The notes below the pieces were generated by a model that was not told the DNA's origin, made no database searches, and saw nothing but the letters and a program-made list of their open reading frames with translations. Below, in pieces: positions 5,965 through 13,883 of a stretch of DNA of 38,840 nt. The stretch's first letter is position 1. Every line of letters begins with the position of its first letter. The DNA comes from a virus: the IMG/VR virus record IMGVR_UViG_3300040801_001947, positions 1 through 38,840 of that record. The stretch is one strand, 5' to 3'. The translations under genes were made by a program, and so were the position numbers.

Positions 5965-5979
5965 TTCCAACAGTTGGAA
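5965..5979. promoter_or_regulatory. TTCCAAC-A-GTTGGAA palindrome before the first rightward gene
   Basis: This is a perfect 15-base inverted repeat. Its right arm (GGAA) ends 6 bases before ATG 5986 and is the only Shine-Dalgarno-like sequence there, so folding of the palindrome in RNA would mask the ribosome site. Confidence 0.6.
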
Positions 5980-5985
5980 ATAGTT

Positions 5986-6189
5986 ATGACAAAAGAAGAA
6001 ATATTACTTCAGTTAGAATATGCAAAAACGATGTTGAAGGATTATGAAGAAGAAGATGATCCTGAAATGCATAAGGAAGCGATTGGACATTATCGTGATA
6101 TGATAATTGAGTTAACAGATCTTCTCGAAAAATGTATAGGAGATGGACATGAAAAAGAAGAAGTTAGAAAAGCGATTGAAGATAGTTGA
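5986..6189 (+). CDS. Small acidic helical protein (67 aa)
   Basis: I take ATG 5986, downstream of the palindrome, as the start; an earlier TTG lies inside the palindrome. The 67-residue product starts MTKEEILLQLEYAKTMLKDY and is helical, acidic (EEEDDPEMHKEA) and probably coiled-coil in part. It heads a row of five short genes that overlap or abut, leading to the terminase. No family is recognised. A small terminase subunit would be expected near here, but this protein is short for that role and shows no helix-turn-helix. Confidence 0.62.
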   Translation: MTKEEILLQLEYAKTMLKDYEEEDDPEMHKEAIGHYRDMIIELTDLLEKCIGDGHEKEEVRKAIEDS

Positions 6190-6583
6190 GTGGGAATTAG
6201 AAGAATTACGAAACGCATATTTTAGTAACAGGGAAGAAAGTTTCGAATTACAAGATGATCCTGTAGAGGATATGAAAATATTAAAAGGTACATATCGTAA
6301 ATTCGTTGTGAGGGACAAAAATCCATTGACTGATGATAAGGGGATGACAGAGGAACTCAATAAGTTGGTGAAACAAGAATTAGCCAAGGATATGTATAGC
6401 AATTGGTTGATTGATTACATTGAAAGAATGAAGAAAGAAAGTGATGTGAAGTTCACATGGAAAGAGGATGGTCATGGATTGTGGACTTTCAGTTGGTCTT
6501 ATCCCCCTGGATATTGGCAGGAATATTACAAAACAAATAGTGCAAAATTTGGAGGATTATGGGACTTTGGAGCAACAAGCTAA
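6149..6583 (+). CDS. Hypothetical protein (144 aa)
   Basis: ATG 6149 has AGGAG six bases before it; the in-frame ATG 6143 abuts that ribosome site and is less likely. The gene overlaps the previous one by 41 bases. The first half is a Lys/Glu-rich helix (KKKKLEKRLKIVEWELEELR), and the C-terminal third is aromatic and beta-like (VKFTWKEDGHGLWTFSWSYP, then PGYWQEYY). I do not recognise it. An N-terminal coiled coil joined to a small C-terminal domain would suit an oligomeric protein, and a small-terminase role is possible from position but unproven. Confidence 0.65.
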   Translation: MKKKKLEKRLKIVEWELEELRNAYFSNREESFELQDDPVEDMKILKGTYRKFVVRDKNPLTDDKGMTEELNKLVKQELAKDMYSNWLIDYIERMKKESDVKFTWKEDGHGLWTFSWSYPPGYWQEYYKTNSAKFGGLWDFGATS

Positions 6584-6771
6584 TCAAAGGGATAGAGTTA
6601 TCTACTGAAGATATTGGTCATAAAGGATTAATAGCGACATTGAAGAAAAATGACCTTGATGTAAAGCTTTCAGAAGTTGAAAGTTTGAATATAAAAGAAA
6701 TTAATGGTAAGACTACCGTTGAAATCAGTATGAATATAAAGAGGTACAAAAATGGCACAAGGCGTAGATGA
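6559..6771 (+). CDS. Hypothetical protein (70 aa)
   Basis: ATG 6559 follows GGAGG with a short gap and lies inside the end of the upstream gene, so the two are coupled. The 70 residues (MGLWSNKLIKGIELSTEDIG ...) look like a small alpha/beta domain with a strand pattern near the end (TTVEISMNIKRYK) and a basic tail GTRRR. No family is recognised. Confidence 0.55.
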   Translation: MGLWSNKLIKGIELSTEDIGHKGLIATLKKNDLDVKLSEVESLNIKEINGKTTVEISMNIKRYKNGTRRR

Positions 6772-6955
6772 AATTAGAAAAGGGCATCCGAAATGGGAAA
6801 AAATTATGGCTGAATGGTTACAGATGAAGAAACCTGCACAAATGACCATAAGTGGAATGACTTATATAGTTATCCAAGATGCGAATGACAAAGAATTCTT
6901 TTTTCGTAGGCAATTGGAGAAAGATTTTTACGAAAGCAGAAGTTGGGGTGGATAA
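6752..6955 (+). CDS. Hypothetical protein (67 aa)
   Basis: The start at 6752 follows AGAGG and overlaps the previous gene by 20 bases. The 67-residue product begins MAQGVDEIRKGHPKWEKIMA and contains a beta-hairpin-like middle (AQMTISGMTYIVIQDANDKE) and a charged aromatic end. It is not recognised. Its place in the tightly packed row before the terminase argues that it is a real gene of the DNA-packaging or pre-structural set. Confidence 0.58.
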   Translation: MAQGVDEIRKGHPKWEKIMAEWLQMKKPAQMTISGMTYIVIQDANDKEFFFRRQLEKDFYESRSWGG

Positions 6956-6957
6956 GC

Positions 6958-7185
6958 ATGGATGAATTTGAAACAAAAGACAGGAAGATGATCATAACGC
7001 TCATGGCATGTGGGATAGCACCGAAAGATATTCGCAAGGATAAGAATACTCTGTTTTTTGTTTTCGCCACAAAAGAAACAAACCAGTTTGTGGAAAATTA
7101 TCTTAAAGGTGAAAAAATCGAAGTAGATATCCATGCATTTTGGAGAGCGGAAGACATATTCAAGTCATATTTGAATGGTAGATAA
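6958..7185 (+). CDS. Hypothetical protein (75 aa), just before terminase
   Basis: I choose ATG 6958, three bases after the previous stop and after GGGGTGG; an upstream TTG at 6943 lacks support. The product (MDEFETKDRKMIITLMACGI ...) is 75 residues, with an alpha/beta pattern and a C-terminal part FWRAEDIFKSYLNGR. Its stop overlaps the terminase start by one base (TAATG), so it is coupled to the terminase. Small terminase subunits are often in this position, but they usually exceed 100 residues and carry a DNA-binding helix-turn-helix, which I do not see. Confidence 0.62.
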   Translation: MDEFETKDRKMIITLMACGIAPKDIRKDKNTLFFVFATKETNQFVENYLKGEKIEVDIHAFWRAEDIFKSYLNGR

Positions 7186-8843
7186 TGGCTAAGAGAGTAT
7201 ATACACTTACGCCATCTGAAGCGGAAATTATTGGAGCGTCTTTTGCGGATCCAGACATTTTTGCTGCATATTGGTTCAAACCTGAAGGGGATAAACCCTG
7301 GTTGTTTGACGATAATTTTGTTGAAGAAGGAAAATGGCAAAAAAGGGTTCATTTAGCTGCTCAGACAGATATTGTTGTTATTGGTGGTTTTGGTACTGGT
7401 AAAACAATTGGTGTTGGTATGAGTGCGTGTGTGTGGGGAGCGACAACACCGAATTTCAAATTCTTGAATGTTGCTGAGAAAGCATGGCAGGCGAAGCAAA
7501 TGTTTGATTATGTTTTGACAACTGTAGCTGGAACGCCATTTGAAAAGTTGATATATGAAAAGCCAAGAAGACCATTTCCCATGATCGTAATCAAGTTTAT
7601 TATCAGCGGAGTGTTAGTTACAAGTACATTAGAGTTTATGAGTGCCGATAAAGATGCTACTGGTATTCTCTCTTGGGAAGGTGATTGGATCAATATTGAA
7701 GAAGCTGGATTATTGGACAATCTGGAAGAAATCGTTACTTCTGTTGGTTCTCGTTTAAGAGGTAGTATCAGGGGTAGAGCGAGACTTGGTAGATTGAGTA
7801 TGATCAGCAACTCATGGGACAATCCTTATCTTTGGTACAACTTCGATCTTGCTACTCAGGATCCAGAAAGTTATTTATCTCTAGTTGTCAGTACAAGACA
7901 CAACAAGAATGTTACAAAACAACAATTTGCGAAAATGCTTGCTCGTATTCCTATCAATGAACGTGAACAGTTTATTGAGGGAACAAGACCTGAAGGTAAA
8001 GGTAGTTATTTCTCAAAGGAGAAGGTTTATGAATGTGAAGATCAGTTGCAAGGTGAACTTACTGTAACGTTAGCCAATAAGGGTATGGATGGATATATAG
8101 TTTACAAAATGCCTGGTGTTGGTGTGTACTTATATCAGGAGAAACCATTGGCTGGAAAAATTTATTTCATGTTGGGTGACCCTGGAACTGGAAAGGCACC
8201 TAATCGTAACGCTCCTGTGATTGTAGTTTGGGATGTGACAGATTTTCCTCATAAAGCTGCCAAGATGGTTGCGTTTTGGTGGGGAGATGGCAATACACAG
8301 ATAATGCCTTTCGTAAATAAACTGATTGAATGGGATCAATTTTATAAGCCATTATTAAAGGGAATAGATGCTACAGGCCCACAGAAGAATACACATGAAA
8401 TTATAAATCTTCAGTTTTTCAATGATCGAAATGATTTAAGTAACAGTAGAAAAGTATTACCATTGGATTTTTCAGGTAGTCATAAGATGGCATATTTAGT
8501 TGTGTGCCGATTATTTGTTGAAGGCAATTTACTCCGTTGGCCCAAATTGATTGCTGGAATTCGTTCCCAATTGACTAACTATGATCCTATGAAGGACAAA
8601 CAGGGAATGCCAAAAATTCCCCAAGATATTGTTTCCACAATGTCAATGTCTGCACATGTAATGAGGGCATATTTCAATGTCGAAATTTCAACTTTGGTTG
8701 GCGAAGATTCTGGTGCGAGTGAGTTTACAGATGGTGAAGTGGTCAGATACGATAATGAAAAACGATCAAGAAGGTCGATTGACAGAGAAACAAGTAGTAG
8801 GCCAGAGGTTACCTATGAGAAAAGTGGAACGTGGAGAGCATAA
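7185..8843 (+). CDS. terL: Terminase large subunit
   Basis: The 552-residue protein is the DNA-packaging motor and headful nuclease. The Walker A motif GGFGTGKT lies at residues 67-74 and a Walker B-like segment WINIEEAG at 168-175, with glutamates where DE is more usual. The C-terminal nuclease shows the acidic positions of the RNase H fold: D332 in GDPGTGK, D395 in GIDATGP, and D481 in PQDIVST. The length is normal for the family (about 450-650). It would act with the portal at the procapsid vertex, cutting and pumping phage DNA. A 123-base spacer with a promoter and a terminator separates it from the portal. The small subunit is not identified. Confidence 0.9.
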   Translation: MAKRVYTLTPSEAEIIGASFADPDIFAAYWFKPEGDKPWLFDDNFVEEGKWQKRVHLAAQTDIVVIGGFGTGKTIGVGMSACVWGATTPNFKFLNVAEKAWQAKQMFDYVLTTVAGTPFEKLIYEKPRRPFPMIVIKFIISGVLVTSTLEFMSADKDATGILSWEGDWINIEEAGLLDNLEEIVTSVGSRLRGSIRGRARLGRLSMISNSWDNPYLWYNFDLATQDPESYLSLVVSTRHNKNVTKQQFAKMLARIPINEREQFIEGTRPEGKGSYFSKEKVYECEDQLQGELTVTLANKGMDGYIVYKMPGVGVYLYQEKPLAGKIYFMLGDPGTGKAPNRNAPVIVVWDVTDFPHKAAKMVAFWWGDGNTQIMPFVNKLIEWDQFYKPLLKGIDATGPQKNTHEIINLQFFNDRNDLSNSRKVLPLDFSGSHKMAYLVVCRLFVEGNLLRWPKLIAGIRSQLTNYDPMKDKQGMPKIPQDIVSTMSMSAHVMRAYFNVEISTLVGEDSGASEFTDGEVVRYDNEKRSRRSIDRETSSRPEVTYEKSGTWRA

Positions 8844-8879
8844 TTCTCGCAGATTTGAAGATTAGAAACATCTTATTTG

Positions 8880-8907
8880 TTGACCGATTGTAAAGCTCAC
8901 ATATAAT
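8880..8907 (+). promoter_or_regulatory. Strong sigma70-like promoter between terminase and portal
   Basis: TTGACC (8880-8885) and TATAAT (8902-8907) are 16 bases apart, five and six matches to consensus. Transcription would start near 8914, only a few bases before the terminator hairpin at 8920-8954. Together they form an attenuator-like unit controlling the head genes, or the source of a very short RNA. Confidence 0.62.
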
Positions 8908-8919
8908 ATAGGATATATG

Positions 8920-8954
8920 GCACATGAAATTTATATTTTCGTGTGCTTTTTTTT
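8920..8954 (+). terminator. Intrinsic terminator between terminase and portal
   Basis: GCACATGAAA (8920-8929) pairs with TTTCGTGTGC (8937-8946), ten base pairs including one G-U, with a 7-base loop, followed directly by eight Ts (8947-8954). This is a classical rho-independent terminator. It lies just downstream of a promoter and 12 bases before the portal start. Confidence 0.85.
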
Positions 8955-8966
8955 AATGGGAGAATT

Positions 8967-10586
8967 ATGTTACCTGCGATACCTAGCGTTCTGAGAGAAA
9001 AAGAAGATCGATCTCTGGCATCATACAGCGTAAGCCAAATAGATAACTTTCCTAGTTCTCAATACAATGAGAATCTGTCAAAGTACAATGAGTTAGAAAG
9101 TTGGTATGATGGTAGTGCCTTAGAAGCATTGACACTACAACAGGGAAAAGAAGTAAGTACATATCCAGTAAAAATAAATCCATTACAAAATTTTGTTGAA
9201 AAACATGTTGCCACATTGTTTGGCGAAGTGATGGATGATGATAGACCATTGGTTATACCAAAAGTGTTTGAATCGAAAACTTCTGGTAGTGGCACAAAAA
9301 GATCTAAAAGAGTTGAAGAAATCTTAAATACTCTTTGGTATGAAAACAATGGCAGAGCGATACAACTTGAGAACGGATATATATCGAATATATTTGGCGG
9401 TTGTATTTACAAATTGACTTATGTTCCTTGGGAAACATGGCGTGAAGTTCCACTTCGTATTGAAAGAATATTGCCAAAGAATTTTATTGGTAGAACGGAT
9501 GCGTCTGATTTCTTCAGATTAAAAGAAGCATGGATTATAGATTATGTAAGTTATCAGGAAGCATTAGAGTTAGGTGTAAATATTGAAGAAGATTCAGTAG
9601 GTGTTTTTGTAGATTATTGGTCAACAAAGGTACATAGAACGACAATTAATGGACAAATTTGTTCTCGAGTAAATCCAGATGGAAGTGTTCATGTCTTTAA
9701 TGAAAATAACACATTGGGCATAGTTCCAGTTGTTTATATTCCTCACATTCGAGCAGGAAAATTTTATGGGGAAAGCATGTTATCTCCTTTATTGGGGATG
9801 GTAAAAGAATTGAATTTACGAACAGCAGATTATGGTGATGCGATCTCAGATGATAGCCATCCATATATTGCCATGCGAAATGTGAATGGCTCCCCGAATA
9901 TTATCAAATTAGCCAATGGTTTGAATGTTATCAATCTTGGTTCTTCACAATCTGGTTTGACGACTGCTGATGGTCAACCAGATATGTTTACTGTTTCTAA
10001 AGGTTCCGCAAGTGAGCCAATGTCTGATATCAATCAAAAGATATTCAATCAGTTGCGGAGAGATTCTCATGTTCCTGCTATTGCCGATGGTGAAGATGAA
10101 GGATCTCAAAGAAGTGCTTTGACATTGGCAATGAGAATGTGGCCTTTGACTTCTCATGCACGTATGGAACGAATCAATTGGGAAACTGGATTGAATTTAT
10201 TACATAGATACGCAATACAAATGTTAATCGCTATAGGTTACAAAAAAATTCTCGCAGAAGACATAAAAGCAAAATTGCGTTGTTCTTGGTATTCATTCTT
10301 ACCAAAAGATAGAGATAGTGTAATCAATGAAGTTGTAAGTCTTGCTGGATCTAATCTTGGATCCCCACAAAAGTTGATAGATAAACTTGGTGATGTTGAT
10401 GATCCAGAAGAAGAAATAAAACTCATAAAAGATTGGATCCAAACTTTAGCCGATATTCAGGCAAACGCTATGCAAAAAGCTATGCCTGTTCAAAATAACG
10501 GTGGGCCTGGCTCGCCTAGTAATGCTAATGCTACAAAGGCAAAAGCGAATACAAAAAATCAGCCAAAAAAAACAGATGGAGGATAA
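8967..10586 (+). CDS. Portal protein
   Basis: The start is ATG 8967, preceded by GGGAG; a GTG at 8943 falls inside the terminator stem and is unlikely. The 539-residue product has the size and place of a portal (directly after terminase, before scaffold and capsid). Family-like features are the long alpha-rich central stem region (HIRAGKFYGESMLSPLLGMV, then KELNLRTADYGDAISDDSHP) and a low-complexity Ala/Asn/Lys tail. Twelve copies would form the ring at the head vertex through which DNA enters and to which the tail attaches. SPP1 gp6-type portals are the closest description I can offer, by layout rather than by a measured match. Confidence 0.85.
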   Translation: MLPAIPSVLREKEDRSLASYSVSQIDNFPSSQYNENLSKYNELESWYDGSALEALTLQQGKEVSTYPVKINPLQNFVEKHVATLFGEVMDDDRPLVIPKVFESKTSGSGTKRSKRVEEILNTLWYENNGRAIQLENGYISNIFGGCIYKLTYVPWETWREVPLRIERILPKNFIGRTDASDFFRLKEAWIIDYVSYQEALELGVNIEEDSVGVFVDYWSTKVHRTTINGQICSRVNPDGSVHVFNENNTLGIVPVVYIPHIRAGKFYGESMLSPLLGMVKELNLRTADYGDAISDDSHPYIAMRNVNGSPNIIKLANGLNVINLGSSQSGLTTADGQPDMFTVSKGSASEPMSDINQKIFNQLRRDSHVPAIADGEDEGSQRSALTLAMRMWPLTSHARMERINWETGLNLLHRYAIQMLIAIGYKKILAEDIKAKLRCSWYSFLPKDRDSVINEVVSLAGSNLGSPQKLIDKLGDVDDPEEEIKLIKDWIQTLADIQANAMQKAMPVQNNGGPGSPSNANATKAKANTKNQPKKTDGG

Positions 10587-10591
10587 ATTAA

Positions 10592-11290
10592 ATGAAAACG
10601 TACCCATATTTAAGCCCTGATGGTGCTGGAAGTTCTGGTGATCCATTAGTAGATCCGCAGGGATCGGTTACTCCGACACCTTCTGCTACTGATCTCACCC
10701 CAACTCCAACCGCTAATAATGGTGGAGAAGATTGGGAAAAGAAGTTCAAAGGTTTGCAACCAGTAATACAAAAATTTTCTGATAGCAACAAAAAGCTTGA
10801 TGAAGATCTCAAACTTGAGAAAGATCAGCATAATGAGTTGAAAACGAAATACGCAATACTAGAGGATCAAATGAGGAAGTTACAAGAGGAATTCGATAGC
10901 TCTAAAGAATCAGTTGAAAATTCATCTAAATCTTTAACAGCTAAAGATCTTGAAATCCAACGTTTGAAACTCTTGATTAACGAATTTCCAGAATTAGCAA
11001 GATTTGAGAGAAGTGATGTATTACCAAAAGCGAATAGCGTAGAAGAATTAAAAACAAAGTATCAAGGTTTCAAAGATGCTATGGGCGATCTTACGAAAGT
11101 AAACGCTCAACAAATGTTTAATAATTCGGCTCCTCCTTCTGGTGGTGGTGGTTCAAATGGTGGAACAGCTTTGACAATAGAACAATTGCAAGATCAACTA
11201 AATTCATTAGCTGGAATACCAGACAAAAGAGCAGAGTATCTAAAATTGCGTGATCAATTTGATGCACTTTTAGAAGCTCAAGGGAAGTAA
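10592..11290 (+). CDS. Scaffolding protein
   Basis: ATG 10592 lies 5 bases after the portal stop, with GGAGG upstream. The 232-residue product has a Pro/Thr/Ser-rich disordered N-terminus (residues 8-45), a long Lys/Glu coiled coil (about 50-130, for example KYAILEDQMRKLQEEFDSSK), a flexible Gly-rich linker near residue 180 (PSGGGGSNGG) and a short helical C-terminus that could bind capsid. This architecture, between portal and major capsid, fits a capsid assembly scaffold that is removed before DNA packaging. No protease gene is seen nearby, so it may leave intact. It is not matched to a named family. Confidence 0.75.
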   Translation: MKTYPYLSPDGAGSSGDPLVDPQGSVTPTPSATDLTPTPTANNGGEDWEKKFKGLQPVIQKFSDSNKKLDEDLKLEKDQHNELKTKYAILEDQMRKLQEEFDSSKESVENSSKSLTAKDLEIQRLKLLINEFPELARFERSDVLPKANSVEELKTKYQGFKDAMGDLTKVNAQQMFNNSAPPSGGGGSNGGTALTIEQLQDQLNSLAGIPDKRAEYLKLRDQFDALLEAQGK

Positions 11291-11312
11291 TAAAAATTAT
11301 TGAGGTGTAACT

Positions 11313-12689
11313 ATGGCAGATCCTATTACTGATTTTTATTCGGATAATCCTTGGGAAGTAGTAGATAAGAATCAAAGGGAATGGTATGATCCCGATCTTA
11401 TCGATAATTTCCGTCAGAAGTCAGTTTTTGCTCCAACGATTACGTTTGTCAAAAACATGATGGGAGATATTCGAGCAACCAAAATGACCGTGACAGGTCT
11501 TATTGACCCTCATCCTGATTTTTCGACCCTCACAAGTCGTCAATTGTGGATGAACGCCATGCATATTGACAGTCGTGCAATTGAAATTGTGTTCCAACGG
11601 TACGGTGGAAAGGTTGCCTACCATGAATATGATGATATGGTCACGTACTGGAAAAAGAACAATAAGCAGGGCATACGAGCAATCGTTAATGGTGCTTTAG
11701 GTCAACATCAAGTCGATGTTTTAGATCTATTAGCAAGAAACGCTTACATTTCAGGTGCCTTGAACTCTGGTTACAACATGTATACCTCGGGTTCAGCAGT
11801 CAATTTCAATCAAATAGCAACTACCGAAAAATTCGACATTGATATTGCTATGGATATTTGGCTTGGAATGGCCAACCGAAATGTTACTGCTGCTTTAGGT
11901 GCGAATGGTGCAGCCGATAGTATTATCTGCTACACAACTCCTGGTGTCATTTATGATATTCAGAAAGAGCCTGAATGGACTACTGTACGTCAGTATGCGG
12001 ATCTTGAGAGTGTACTTCGTTATGAAGTCGGTGCTTACAAGAATGTCCGTTTTGTCCAAACTCCAAAGTGTACTCTTTGGAATTGTGGTGCGATTATTGC
12101 GCGTGCTCCAATTGTGTCAGCAGTAACCGCTGGTGATGGTGCTCCTGCTCCTGGAACTACGAAAGTGGATGCTACCTACAAGGTTGGTCAAACAACCGCT
12201 GGTGTTACTAACTACATTCAGTTAGATACCGCTACTTCAGGTTCAGTTAGTGACTTTGCTGTGAATGACATTGTGACTTTCCATAAGACTGTAACAAGTG
12301 ATTATGGTGTTACTAATGGTGTTGACTTCACAGAAGGTACCGCAATCAATCGAAGAATTGTTGCAGTTGATGTTCCAAATAAACGATTGGTGCTTGATCT
12401 TCCTATTATGGTCGATTTCATTACTGATCTTGGTGGTGGTGTTTACGGTTATGCAACTAAAGGTCGCCATATTCACAGTTCCATCTTCATCGGTGGGCCA
12501 AGAGGTATTGTTGCTGGTAGTGCTTTACCGCCACGCTTCCATACCCCGAAACCAATTGACGATTTTGAGAGTATTTATCGATACTCATGGGATGCTTATA
12601 TGGGTTATCAAACCTACGCTCCTGAAGTATTCGAAGTCGTGTTCTCCGCTGGTTCAACTCGTATTAAGGGAAGAACAACCGTTCAATAG
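11313..12689 (+). CDS. Major capsid protein (HK97 fold, N4 gp56-like)
   Basis: The 458-residue product follows a GAGGTG ribosome site. Its sequence resembles the N4-gp56 family of HK97-fold major capsid proteins: the N-terminal loop and helix region (WMNAMHIDSRAIEIVFQRYG), the QVDVLDLLARNAYISGA spine-helix segment, and the AYKNVRFVQTPK strand motif near residue 247. A roughly 100-residue Ser/Thr/Gly-rich insertion (about 272-372) splits the C-terminal part; such insertions form surface domains in related capsids. It would build the icosahedral head. Codon use favours common codons, as expected of the most abundant virion protein. Confidence 0.85.
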   Translation: MADPITDFYSDNPWEVVDKNQREWYDPDLIDNFRQKSVFAPTITFVKNMMGDIRATKMTVTGLIDPHPDFSTLTSRQLWMNAMHIDSRAIEIVFQRYGGKVAYHEYDDMVTYWKKNNKQGIRAIVNGALGQHQVDVLDLLARNAYISGALNSGYNMYTSGSAVNFNQIATTEKFDIDIAMDIWLGMANRNVTAALGANGAADSIICYTTPGVIYDIQKEPEWTTVRQYADLESVLRYEVGAYKNVRFVQTPKCTLWNCGAIIARAPIVSAVTAGDGAPAPGTTKVDATYKVGQTTAGVTNYIQLDTATSGSVSDFAVNDIVTFHKTVTSDYGVTNGVDFTEGTAINRRIVAVDVPNKRLVLDLPIMVDFITDLGGGVYGYATKGRHIHSSIFIGGPRGIVAGSALPPRFHTPKPIDDFESIYRYSWDAYMGYQTYAPEVFEVVFSAGSTRIKGRTTVQ

Positions 12690-12698
12690 GATTGATAT

Positions 12699-13337
12699 AT
12701 GGCTACTCTTGGTGATTTACGTACTAGAATTCATCGAATTTTAGATGATGCTGATGAAACTAAATATACTGATGAATTGATCGATGATGGCATTAATTCG
12801 GCTTTTGACGCAATAATGCCTTGGTGTCCTAAATTGGCTACATTTGTGTATGATTACACATCTGGATCTGATTCGGGAACATTATTCGATCTTCCATCTG
12901 ATTTTTATTCTGCTGAAGCTGTGTACGATTCATCGGGAGTGCCTATTCAACCTGCTACTTTGACACCACATACTTTTCGTGGTTCTAGTGTTCAAATAAA
13001 CGATTGGTTGATTTATCCTCAAGGACAGTTGAGCTTTAGCGTGACATTGACTGAGAATGTTACTTTATATTATCTTGCGTATTGGCCTAAACTAACCGAC
13101 AGAAATTCCAACGTTGGAATTCCATCTCATTTGTTGTCTGCGATCTGCTTTTATGCGTCTGCATACTGCCTGATACCAGAAGGTATTTCATCGGCTGAGA
13201 TCAGGCAGTTCAACACAAAAGTTGATAGTGGAAATCCAGAGCATAATCCAGTTGCGATAAGAGTAAACGAATTACTCAAATTATTTGAATTGGAAATAAA
13301 ACGCCATACTGCATACATGAGAGCTTCGAGGATCTAA
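12699..13337 (+). CDS. Head-tail connector (adaptor) protein
   Basis: This 212-residue protein begins MATLGDLRTRIHRILDDADE, typical of connector adaptors that start with an N-terminal helix and a pair of acidic helices (ELIDDGINSAFDAIMPWCPK) and then a beta-rich insertion. It follows the capsid gene by nine bases and overlaps the next gene by one. Twelve copies would sit under the portal as in HK97 gp6 or SPP1 gp15. The assignment rests on position, size and the helical N-terminus. A palindrome of the dispersed family lies inside it (13104-13121). Confidence 0.7.
   Translation: MATLGDLRTRIHRILDDADETKYTDELIDDGINSAFDAIMPWCPKLATFVYDYTSGSDSGTLFDLPSDFYSAEAVYDSSGVPIQPATLTPHTFRGSSVQINDWLIYPQGQLSFSVTLTENVTLYYLAYWPKLTDRNSNVGIPSHLLSAICFYASAYCLIPEGISSAEIRQFNTKVDSGNPEHNPVAIRVNELLKLFELEIKRHTAYMRASRI
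13104..13121. repeat. 18-base palindrome AATTCCAACGTTGGAATT (in coding sequence)
   Basis: This is a perfect 18-base inverted repeat within the connector gene. It encodes part of RNSNVGIP in frame, a different context from other copies, so conservation is at the DNA or RNA level. Confidence 0.55.
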
Positions 13338-13873
13338 TGCCACACATAGTCCCTATTTTACTCGACCTTATGCAAGTTCATTTAGAGAGTGAATTGATTA
13401 CAAATGTTCCCTCTAATGATCCTTATCGTCTAAATCTTGTGAAAGTTGGTAGGTTTCAAGATAATCCTACAAAAACTATTTCATACGTTGCCTTGCAACC
13501 TGGGGATCCAGAAGATGTAAATTACAAAGACGGTATCGTTACTGTTGAGCAAATGGAAAATGTTGGCCTAAATCTCTTTGCTAGAGAGATTGGTGGTGGA
13601 GAACTCTGGTGGCGGCGTTTTACAGCTACCCTTGGATGCTACTGGATCCAAGATCGTCTTGAAGAAGATGAAGCTATGAATTACAGCTATATGATGATGG
13701 GTAGGTTGTGTGAAGCAATACCGCAACTTAATGTAAGCGGTCTTGTTGATGATTTTAATGAAACAGCACAATTCACAATTCTTTATGCTAGCACTTTCTT
13801 TGAAGGTGGTGGCCCAAGTAAATACATTTGGCGTGGTAAGGTTTTGTGGCAAGTGTTGACAGAAAGACCATAG
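13337..13873 (+). CDS. Head closure / tail completion protein
   Basis: The 178-residue product starts at the overlapping TAATG. It begins MPHIVPILLDLMQVHLESEL, contains beta-rich segments (NVGLNLFAREIGGGELWWRR) and ends VLWQVLTERP. In order it lies between the connector and the tail tube, where head-closure (stopper) and tail-terminator proteins are encoded; one of these roles is probable. No second such gene is present, so the partner may be missing, merged or unrecognised. Confidence 0.62.
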   Translation: MPHIVPILLDLMQVHLESELITNVPSNDPYRLNLVKVGRFQDNPTKTISYVALQPGDPEDVNYKDGIVTVEQMENVGLNLFAREIGGGELWWRRFTATLGCYWIQDRLEEDEAMNYSYMMMGRLCEAIPQLNVSGLVDDFNETAQFTILYASTFFEGGGPSKYIWRGKVLWQVLTERP

Positions 13874-13883
13874 GAGAAATATT

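Larger units (their letters stand above)
5726..5985. promoter_or_regulatory. Divergent control region between left and right arms
   Basis: These 260 bases contain no supported gene and separate the leftward and rightward transcription units. On the plus strand they hold a strong promoter (5877-5905) with an embedded palindrome, a GTTGCA/TGCAAC hairpin (5924-5940) and the TTCCAAC-A-GTTGGAA palindrome (5965-5979) before the first rightward gene. On the minus strand I see a hairpin at 5736-5760 but no convincing sigma70 promoter for the leftward genes. Confidence 0.6.

Noticed and set aside
12298-12744. 148-aa plus-strand frame inside the capsid gene
   Set aside because: It is an alternative frame of the capsid gene with hydrophobic, biased composition typical of a shadow, and no ribosome site.
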